From: Bacteroidota bacterium
Lineage (GTDB): Bacteria > Bacteroidota > Bacteroidia > Chitinophagales > Chitinophagaceae
DNA length: 9,636 nt
Reading direction: 5' to 3'
Assembly (NCBI GenBank): GCA_023391895.1
Contig: JAEWAC010000345.1
Span: 1-9,636, forward strand
Shown here one piece after another: positions 1 to 5,129 of this stretch; the stretch's first letter is position 1; every line of letters begins with the position of its first letter. The notes beneath the pieces are model-generated. The model was not told the DNA's origin. It did not search any database and saw only the letters and a program-made list of their open reading frames with translations. The position numbers and the translations under genes are program-made.

Positions 1-509
1 GCTATGCCCCGGGTAAAGGCGTGCATCCAGCCCTTGGTACCGCCGTACACGGCATTTTCGCCCAAGCCGATCAGGCCCGATTCGGAGCCGGCCGACACGA
101 TGCAGCCCCTTGTTTTCTGCAGCTCGGGTATGGCAAACTTGGTCATTAAAAAAGCGGTGCGGATGTTATTTTTGATCAGGTATTCAAAGGCGTCGGTTGG
201 ATAGTTTTCAATCATTTCCATTACCGGGAACACCCCGGCGTTGTTGATCAAGATATCCAGTTTTTTGTAGGTACTGACGGCAAAGCCCACACACTCCATG
301 GCCACGCCATCCTGCGACACATCGCCTACAAACCCATGGGCATCGCCGCCGGTTTTGCGGATTTCTTCCACCACCTCACTCACCGGGTCTTCCGGAAACC
401 CGTTCACGATGACCTTGGCGCCTTCCACGGCAAATTTTTTACAGATGGCTTCGCCAATACCGGTAGCGCCACCGGTTACAATGGCTACCTTACCTTCCAG
501 ACGTCTCAT
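1..509 (-). CDS. SDR-family NAD(P)-dependent oxidoreductase, partial (C-terminus beyond window)
   Basis: Short-chain dehydrogenase/reductase with a Rossmann fold; 169 residues are visible and the frame runs off the left edge without a stop. The glycine-rich cofactor motif TGGATGIG lies at residues 12-19, GDV at 62-64, the NNAG motif at 89-92, the catalytic serine is probably Ser142 (SAGSESG) and the catalytic pair is Tyr155/Lys159 (YGGTK). All of these are canonical, so an active cytoplasmic oxidoreductase is expected. Family members are usually about 250 residues, so about a third is missing. The start at 509 places the first beta strand (KVAIVTGG) directly after the initiator; an upstream ATG at 519 is out of frame. 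Closest functional types would be FabG-like 3-oxoacyl-ACP reductases or sugar/alcohol dehydrogenases. The substrate cannot be told, and the loop after beta 2 (VNGFPED) shows no decisive residue for NAD versus NADP. Confidence 0.93.
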   Translation of the reverse strand, partial: MRRLEGKVAIVTGGATGIGEAICKKFAVEGAKVIVNGFPEDPVSEVVEEIRKTGGDAHGFVGDVSQDGVAMECVGFAVSTYKKLDILINNAGVFPVMEMIENYPTDAFEYLIKNNIRTAFLMTKFAIPELQKTRGCIVSAGSESGLIGLGENAVYGGTKGWMHAFTRGI

Positions 510-580
510 ATATAAGCATTTTAAAAGTGAACCAATAGGAAAGGAAGGAACTGAAATAGTCGTGCCAAGGAGGAGGAAGT

Positions 581-699
581 CGACAGTCCACAGACGACAG
601 CAGAGAACCAGGTCACAACCATTCCTCTTTTTACCAAAGCTTGAATGAAGCCGCTGCTGTAGACGGCCGTCTGTGGACTGTCGATTGTCGTCTGTGGAC
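581..699. repeat. Foldback (inverted) repeat with GTCCACAGACG words
   Basis: The left arm 581-596 (cgacagtccacagacg) is a perfect 16-base inverted match of 668-683. The pairing extends imperfectly inward through cagcag (599-604) against ctgctg (654-659). The 11-base word gtccacagacg occurs three times: on the plus strand at 586-596 and on the minus strand at 668-678 and 689-699, the latter two spaced 21 bases apart. A perfect 10-base palindrome, gacggccgtc, sits at 662-671. Purine-rich (about 568-578) and pyrimidine-rich (about 699-711) flanks continue the rough symmetry, so the whole element may span about 563-711 around a loop of about 50 bases. There is no transposase and no U-tract typical of an intrinsic terminator. 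It resembles the short palindromic interspersed elements common between genes in Bacteroidota; copy number elsewhere is unknown. Confidence 0.8.
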
Positions 700-760
700 C
701 TCCCCCTCCCCTATCCAAAAAATTAACTACTCAAATTTTTAGCATCAGCAGGGCAAAATG

Positions 761-768
761 TAACTTCG
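761..768 (+). promoter_or_regulatory. Candidate -7 promoter box of pcrA
   Basis: TAACTTCG matches the Bacteroidota -7 consensus TAnnTTTG at 7 of 8 positions. A T-rich run (736-740) lies about 20 bases upstream, where the -33 element is expected. The box ends only 4 bases before the ATG at 773, so transcription would begin at or next to the start codon and the mRNA would be nearly leaderless. No Shine-Dalgarno sequence precedes the gene. Confidence 0.5.
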
Positions 769-772
769 CCGA

Positions 773-3085
773 ATGCAAGAAATTTTGAAGGGATTGAACG
801 ACCGGCAGCGTGAAGCCGTAGTCACCATACAAGGCCCGCTGATGATTGTGGCCGGTGCCGGGAGTGGAAAAACCAAAGTACTGACCACCCGGATCGCCTA
901 CCTGATGAGCAAAGGCGTAGATGCCTTTAACATACTGGCGCTGACCTTTACCAACAAGGCCGCCGCCGAAATGAAAGAACGGGTAGAACACATTTTAAAG
1001 AATAAAGAAGCCCGCAACTTATACATTGGTACGTTTCACAGCGTGTTTGCCCGTATCCTTCGGGCTGAGGCACATCGCATTGGCTACCCCAACTCGTTTA
1101 CCATTTACGATACCGACGATGCCAAAAGCGTGGTAAAAGCCGTCACCCAGGAGTTGAACCTGGACCCGCAGCACTACAAGCCCAACGTGGTGTACAACCG
1201 CATTTCCGGCGCCAAGAACGCCCTGGTGAATGCCGCCGAGTACATGAACGACTACCACATTCAGCAGGAAGACGTGCGGGCCAACCGCCCCATGATCGGC
1301 CAGATCTACGAAGCCTACAGCAAGCGCTGCTTTAAAAACGGCGCCATGGACTTTGACGACCTGCTGGTAAAATTCTATGAGTTGTTGAAGCATTTCCCGG
1401 AAGTGCTGCACAAATACCAGCACAAGTTCAAGTACATCATGATCGACGAGTACCAGGATACCAACCCGGCCCAGTACGAGATCATCAAACTGCTGGGCGC
1501 GGCGCATGAAAACGTGTGCGTGGTGGGCGACGATGCACAAAGTATCTATTCGTTCCGCGGCGCCACCATTCAAAACATCCTGCAATTTCAGAAAGACTAT
1601 GACGATGCCAAGGTGATCAAGCTGGAGCAGAACTACCGCTGCACCCAAAGCATTTTGAAGGTGGCCAACGAAGTGATCAAAAACAACAAAGGCCAGATAC
1701 CCAAAGAGCTGTGGACCGAAAACCTGCCGGGCGATAAAATCAAGCTGGTGCGTACGGCTTCTGATAATGAAGAAGGCAAGTTTATTGCCGATGCCATTCA
1801 GGAGCAAAAGCTGCGCAACCACTATACCAATAAAGACATTGCCATCCTCTACCGCACCAATGCACAAAGCCGTGCCTTTGAGGAAAGCTTGCGCCGCATG
1901 AACATTCCGTACACCATCTTCGGTGGTGTTTCCTTCTACCAGCGCAAGGAAATCAAAGACTTTATTGCCTACCTGCGGTTAGTAGTAAATCCCAAAGATG
2001 AAGAAGCGTTGAAGCGCATCATCAACTACCCGGTGCGGGGCATTGGTAAAACTTCGGTAGACCGCGCCATTGCCTTTGCCAACGAACGCAACATCAGCAT
2101 GTGGGAAGTGCTGGAAGCGGCCCCCATGTTTGGCTTTAAAGCCGGCACGCTGCAGGCCATTGAAGAATTTGTGATGATGATCCGCAGCTTTCAAAGCATG
2201 CTGGCCACCAAAAACGCCTACGACATTGCGTTTCATGTAGGTAAGCAAACGGCTTTTGTAAAAGAGTTGTTCAACGATAAAAGTACCGAAGGCGTACAGC
2301 GCTACGAAAACGTGCAGGAGTTGCTGAACTCTATCAAAGAATTTACCGAAACCCCCACCAACGAAGAAAGCGGAGAAGTAGGCGACAAAGGCCTGGCGGC
2401 TTACCTGCAGCAGATAGTGTTGCTTACCGATAGCGACCAAAAAGATCCCAATGCTGATACGGTTAAACTCATGACCATTCATGCGGCCAAGGGGCTGGAG
2501 TACCCAGTGGTGTTTGTCGGAGGTCTGGAGGAAACGCTTTTCCCCAATGCCATGAGCCTGAACACCCGCGAGGAGCTGGAAGAAGAACGCCGCTTGTTTT
2601 ATGTAGCCATTACAAGGGCTAAGGGCAGGTTGTATTTAACCTACGCCAACACCCGCTACAAATTCGGGCAACTGGTACAAAACGAACCCAGCCGCTTTAT
2701 TTCTGAAATCCCGGAAGATTCGCTGGACCATTCTTTTGCCGGCGGCGGTATTAAAAACCAGTCCTCATCATCCAACTGGGGCAATGCGTTTGAGCGCATG
2801 AACCGCGGCTTTGGCGGTGCGGAAAAAAAGCCGGAAAGAACCTTTGTTTCCACTTTAGCTACCAATGCCAAACCCAAAGAAGTAGCGCACCAGCCATCGG
2901 CCAATTTTGTGCCTTCCGATATTTCCAAACTGGAAGTAGGCAGCCGTGTGGAGCACCAGAAGTTTGGCTTTGGCGAAGTGATCAAACTGGAAGGCTCCAA
3001 TCACAACCCGGTTGCTACTATCAAGTTTGACCAGAACGGCGAGAAAAAGATCATGCTGAATTATGCCAAGCTGATGATTGTATAA
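773..3085 (+). CDS. pcrA: ATP-dependent 3'-5' DNA helicase, PcrA/UvrD type
   Basis: Superfamily 1A helicase of 770 residues. These enzymes use ATP to move 3'-5' on single-stranded DNA in the cytoplasm and act in nucleotide-excision and mismatch repair, replication restart and removal of RecA or stalled RNA polymerase. All motifs are present in order: Q motif Gln12, Walker A AGAGSGKT (27-34), motif Ia TFTNKAAAEM (58-67), motif II DEYQD (225-229), motif III GDDAQS (252-257), motif IV QNYR, motif V TIHAAKGLE (568-576) and motif VI EERRLFYVAITRAK (604-617). After a low-complexity linker (about 655-710), the last 60 or so residues (VGSRVEHQKFGFGEV...) match the Tudor-like domain that binds RNA polymerase in PcrA/UvrD. 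Length is typical and the gene looks intact. The ATG at 773 puts the Q motif at the usual distance from the N-terminus. Whether it is called pcrA or uvrD is convention; RecB-like and Rep-like relatives are less likely given the C-terminal domain. Confidence 0.96.
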   Translation: MQEILKGLNDRQREAVVTIQGPLMIVAGAGSGKTKVLTTRIAYLMSKGVDAFNILALTFTNKAAAEMKERVEHILKNKEARNLYIGTFHSVFARILRAEAHRIGYPNSFTIYDTDDAKSVVKAVTQELNLDPQHYKPNVVYNRISGAKNALVNAAEYMNDYHIQQEDVRANRPMIGQIYEAYSKRCFKNGAMDFDDLLVKFYELLKHFPEVLHKYQHKFKYIMIDEYQDTNPAQYEIIKLLGAAHENVCVVGDDAQSIYSFRGATIQNILQFQKDYDDAKVIKLEQNYRCTQSILKVANEVIKNNKGQIPKELWTENLPGDKIKLVRTASDNEEGKFIADAIQEQKLRNHYTNKDIAILYRTNAQSRAFEESLRRMNIPYTIFGGVSFYQRKEIKDFIAYLRLVVNPKDEEALKRIINYPVRGIGKTSVDRAIAFANERNISMWEVLEAAPMFGFKAGTLQAIEEFVMMIRSFQSMLATKNAYDIAFHVGKQTAFVKELFNDKSTEGVQRYENVQELLNSIKEFTETPTNEESGEVGDKGLAAYLQQIVLLTDSDQKDPNADTVKLMTIHAAKGLEYPVVFVGGLEETLFPNAMSLNTREELEEERRLFYVAITRAKGRLYLTYANTRYKFGQLVQNEPSRFISEIPEDSLDHSFAGGGIKNQSSSSNWGNAFERMNRGFGGAEKKPERTFVSTLATNAKPKEVAHQPSANFVPSDISKLEVGSRVEHQKFGFGEVIKLEGSNHNPVATIKFDQNGEKKIMLNYAKLMIV

Positions 3086-3106
3086 AACGACATCTCCCCA
3101 ATACTT

Positions 3107-3139
3107 AAAAGCAGCGTATGGATGTACGCTGCTTTTTTT
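3107..3139 (+). terminator. Intrinsic terminator of pcrA
   Basis: A perfect 12-base stem (3107-3118 with 3125-3136) encloses the 6-base loop tggatg and runs into seven T residues (3133-3139). It begins 21 bases after the pcrA stop. Because the stem ends in A:T pairs on both sides it could also act on the minus strand, but the DUF4126 gene ends about 190 bases away, so it is chiefly the pcrA terminator. Confidence 0.92.
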
Positions 3140-3326
3140 ATGTGACCAGCTTTGGTAAAGCTGTGGAGTTGACTTTGCAAGTTTATGCTGAACTCGTTTC
3201 AGTACACACTTGAACTGTTGGTAATGCTATGCACAGCACTATTGCTGACTTTATAAAAACATTCAAAAGCCCATATAAGCCGGATGCTGTTGAAAGCTTT
3301 TTCTACAGGTATAAATACTAAAAATA
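3140..3326. other. Intergenic region between convergent pcrA and DUF4126 gene
   Basis: No convincing gene or hairpin terminator for the minus-strand gene is visible. A small plus-strand frame begins with ATG at 3284 and ends near 3355, overlapping the 3' end of the DUF4126 gene in antisense; nothing supports it as coding. The segment 3262-3277 (ttcaaaagcccatata) resembles repeat words found at 4064-4254. Confidence 0.5.
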
Positions 3327-3899
3327 TCACCGGTTTCTGGCGAACCGCTTACTAATCTTTACCACGATCCAACCCATGAGCAGCACTCCTAATAAGGCGA
3401 TGATTACCGGTATGATAAAACTCAAAATCGAACCGGTAATAGCCGCGGCATTTTCTGTAGTGGATACTACTACATTTCCCGTACCCACCGTAGCCTTGCT
3501 GCTGAACAAACGCAACAAGCCGGTACCCAGTTGAATGGTGCCTGCTGCCGAACCGCCGGCCAGCAAAGCGATGCCCCACCGTATCAGCGGCTCCTGTTCG
3601 GCAATGGGTAATATAGAAGAAGCCAGCACGGTACCTGCTGCTACCGAAAGCGGCGCTGCAATGGTATCAAGCAAGTTATCCACAAACGGAATATAATAAG
3701 CCGCCACTTCTACCACGGCAGCCGTACCAAAACTGATAATTGCCGGCCAGGAGCCTAACCAGGCCATATCAGCCGACAGGTCAATGATGTTGAAATGCCC
3801 GGCCAGGGCACCCGCCAGCATGGGTATAAACACCCGGAAGCCGGCACAGGCACTGAGCGCAATGCCCATGGCAATAGAAACAAGCAGGCTGTAATCCAT
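3327..3899 (-). CDS. DUF4126 domain-containing membrane protein
   Basis: A 190-residue, very hydrophobic protein matching the DUF4126 family by its N-terminal pattern (ALSACAGFRVFIPML, residues 14-28) and the following VEVAAYYIPFVDNLLDTI segment (63-80), which carries acidic residues (Glu64, Asp74, Asp78) inside or beside membrane helices. Likely helices are at about 5-35, 50-72, 85-100, 107-130 and 155-181, followed by a basic tail (KISKRFARNR) expected in the cytoplasm. The molecular function of this family is not established; glycine- and alanine-rich helices suggest a small channel or transporter, which is inference only. The frame stays open to 3986, but the extra 29 residues are basic, not membrane-like and lie upstream of a plausible promoter, so the ATG at 3899 is preferred. 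The gene stands alone, converging on pcrA and diverging from mtgA. Confidence 0.82.
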   Translation of the reverse strand: MDYSLLVSIAMGIALSACAGFRVFIPMLAGALAGHFNIIDLSADMAWLGSWPAIISFGTAAVVEVAAYYIPFVDNLLDTIAAPLSVAAGTVLASSILPIAEQEPLIRWGIALLAGGSAAGTIQLGTGLLRLFSSKATVGTGNVVVSTTENAAAITGSILSFIIPVIIALLGVLLMGWIVVKISKRFARNR

Positions 3900-3923
3900 G
3901 GTTGATTTGAGATGAAAAAGATA

Positions 3924-3931
3924 CAAAGTTT
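3924..3931 (-). promoter_or_regulatory. Candidate -7 promoter box of the DUF4126 gene
   Basis: Read on the minus strand, AAACTTTG matches TAnnTTTG except for the first base and lies 24 bases upstream of the ATG at 3899. Its presence inside the longer open frame argues against the upstream start at 3986. No clear -33 element is seen. Confidence 0.4.
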
Positions 3932-3939
3932 TTGAAAAG

Positions 3940-3981
3940 CGGCCCCTCCTTCGATCCCTTCCCGGAAGGAGAGGGAGGCCG
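3940..3981. repeat. Imperfect GC-rich hairpin
   Basis: cggcc (3940-3944) pairs with ggccg (3977-3981), cc (3945-3946) with gg (3974-3975), and tcctt (3947-3951) with aagga (3966-3970), with small bulges on the right arm and a loop of about 14 bases. It lies upstream of both flanking genes, so it is not a terminator for either; without a T-run it is best regarded as a palindromic intergenic repeat. Confidence 0.5.
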
Positions 3982-4090
3982 TTCAATCGATTACACTTCC
4001 ACTTCGATAGTAACCTATGAGCTTTTGAACATTTTTCAGCAAAGCATATACAGCCATCAACTACTTTAAAAGCACATATAGCGGCAGGAG

Positions 4091-4111
4091 ATGCCGAAAC
4101 AAGTTCGGCAT
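4091..4111. repeat. Short palindromic element (atgccgaa / ttcggcat)
   Basis: A perfect 8-base stem (4091-4098 with 4104-4111) encloses the loop acaag, within the context ggcaggag...gacagg. Hairpins of this design (GAGATnCnGAA...TTCnGnATGACA) recur between genes in many Bacteroidota genomes; that statement is from memory. No T-tract follows and no gene ends nearby, so a terminator role is unlikely. Confidence 0.65.
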
Positions 4112-4174
4112 GACAGGTAAGCGGTATTTCAATAGCGGTTCAACTGAATGTGTAAAAAGAACGTGTCTTAACTG

Positions 4175-4254
4175 TTTCAAAAACCCATATGTCACACCAA
4201 ACATCTCAACCCATTCAACTATTCAACAACTCAACTCTTTCAAAACCCCATATG
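4175..4254 (+). repeat. Direct repeat tttcaaaa(a/c)cccatatg, two copies
   Basis: The 17-base words at 4175-4191 and 4238-4254 differ at one base and are 63 bases apart. Looser relatives occur at 3262-3277 (ttcaaaagcccatata) and 4064-4080 (ctttaaaagcacatata), all in the same orientation. Between the two copies lies a run of caac/ttcaac words. No function is recognisable. Confidence 0.6.
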
Positions 4255-4262
4255 CTTTTACG

Positions 4263-4398
4263 AATCTGTGAAATCCTTATCAAATCTGTGTAATCCGCGA
4301 TACAACTCGTGAACCCGTGAACTGGTGAACTCGAGAACCTTAAACTTTAAACTTCTTCCTCATCCGCGAAATCCTTTTCAAATCCATTCATCCGCGAT
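4263..4398 (+). repeat. Diverged direct repeat of an aatccgtgaaatcc-like segment
   Basis: Segments 4263-4301 and 4361-4398 align over 38-39 bases with roughly three quarters identity, sharing gaaatcctt, tcaaatc and atccgcgat. Each copy is itself built from two similar halves (aatctgtgaaatcc / aatctgtgtaatcc). The gap holds three gtgaac words (4309-4330, followed by a degenerate cgagaac) and a taaactttaaactt repeat. The second copy ends 26 bases before the mtgA start codon, so it adjoins or forms part of the mtgA promoter or leader. Confidence 0.65.
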
Positions 4399-4424
4399 TG
4401 TTTTTTGCTTTTTCTTTGTGGCGC

Positions 4425-5129
4425 ATGAAAAAAAAGAAGTCTGCAGGAATATGGACGTGGGTCAAGCGGGTGGTGTTGGCACTGTTCCTGTTCCAGCTTT
4501 TTTATATCATTATTTTAAAATGGGTCAATCCGCCTTTTACCCTTACGCAGTTGAGCAGCTGGATCAGTGGCGACGGACTGAAGCGGGATTATGTAGATGG
4601 CAACGAGCTTTCATACAACATCAAGCTGGCGGTCATTGCTTCGGAAGACCAGATTTTTCCCGACCACGGCGGCTTTGACTGGAAGAGCATTGACAAGGCC
4701 ATGAAGCACAACGACAAAAAACCCAACCGGGTAAGAGGCGCCAGCACCATCAGCCAGCAGGTGGCCAAAAATGTGTTTCTGTGGCAGGGCCGCAGCTGGG
4801 TGCGCAAAGGCCTGGAAGTATATTTTACCAAAATGATCGAGTGGATCTGGGGCAAAGAAAGGATTTTGGAAATGTACCTGAATGTAGCGGAAATGGGCCG
4901 GGGCATTTTTGGTGCGGAGGCTGCCGCCCAAACCTACTTTAAAAAAAGTGCCGCTAAGCTTACCCGCAAAGAAGCCGCCCTCATTGCCGCCAGCCTGCCC
5001 AACCCTAAAGTGTACACGGTAAAGCCCGTATCCAAATATGTATCTGTAAAAAGCAACTGGGTATTGCGGCAAATGCGCAACCTGGAAAACGACCCCGATA
5101 TTCAAAACATCATCAAGCCGGCGAATTAA
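4425..5129 (+). CDS. mtgA: Monofunctional biosynthetic peptidoglycan transglycosylase
   Basis: GT51 glycosyltransferase of 234 residues that polymerises glycan strands from lipid II on the periplasmic face of the inner membrane. A lysine-rich N-terminus (MKKKK) and one membrane anchor (about 15-33) precede the catalytic domain. Motif 1 EDQIFPDHGGFDW starts at the catalytic Glu74, motif 2 is RGASTISQQVAKNVFL (104-119), motif 3 is RKGLE with the second catalytic Glu131, followed by KERILEMYLNVAEMG (144-158) and EAALIAASLPNP (183-194). The match to the Escherichia coli MtgA pattern, as remembered, is close throughout, and there is no penicillin-binding transpeptidase domain, so it is monofunctional. 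The frame can be extended to a TTG at 4398, but the ATG at 4425 gives the normal basic-then-hydrophobic N-terminus. Its stop codon overlaps that of the convergent glycosyltransferase gene. No Shine-Dalgarno sequence; a weak -7-like tttctttg lies at 4411-4418. Confidence 0.95.
   Translation: MKKKKSAGIWTWVKRVVLALFLFQLFYIIILKWVNPPFTLTQLSSWISGDGLKRDYVDGNELSYNIKLAVIASEDQIFPDHGGFDWKSIDKAMKHNDKKPNRVRGASTISQQVAKNVFLWQGRSWVRKGLEVYFTKMIEWIWGKERILEMYLNVAEMGRGIFGAEAAAQTYFKKSAAKLTRKEAALIAASLPNPKVYTVKPVSKYVSVKSNWVLRQMRNLENDPDIQNIIKPAN

Larger units (their letters stand above)
510..772. other. Divergent intergenic region between the SDR gene and pcrA
   Basis: These 263 bases must hold the promoters of two divergent genes. 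The middle (about 563-710) is taken up by the foldback repeat listed separately, so sequence free for regulation is limited to about 50 bases next to each start. No convincing coding sequence is present: frames that stay open across the repeat have repetitive, unconvincing translations on both strands. Confidence 0.6.
3900..4424. other. 525-base gene-free repeat mosaic upstream of mtgA
   Basis: No coding sequence is supported on either strand. From left to right it holds a candidate DUF4126 promoter (3924-3931), an imperfect GC-rich hairpin (3940-3981), a perfect short hairpin (4091-4111), words related to tttcaaaacccatatg (4064-4080, 4175-4191, 4238-4254), a pyrimidine/A-rich stretch of caac and ttcaac words (4205-4240), two diverged copies of a 38-39 base segment (4263-4301 and 4361-4398), tandem gtgaac words (4309-4338) and a taaactttaaactt direct repeat (4341-4354). 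It looks markedly richer in A+T than the neighbouring genes. Each repeat is listed separately where it can be defined. Confidence 0.7.

Noticed and set aside
521..718. Open frame on the minus strand across the foldback repeat
   Set aside because: Its translation comes from the inverted repeat itself, has no recognisable domain, and overlaps the region needed for two promoters.
1019..1867. Long (282-codon) open frame antisense to pcrA
   Set aside because: It is a shadow of the strongly supported helicase gene; its valine/leucine/phenylalanine-rich translation reflects the reverse complement of pcrA codons.
3284..3355. Small plus-strand frame (ATG at 3284) after the pcrA terminator
   Set aside because: Only about 23 codons, no ribosome binding site or promoter box, and it overlaps the 3' end of the DUF4126 gene in antisense.
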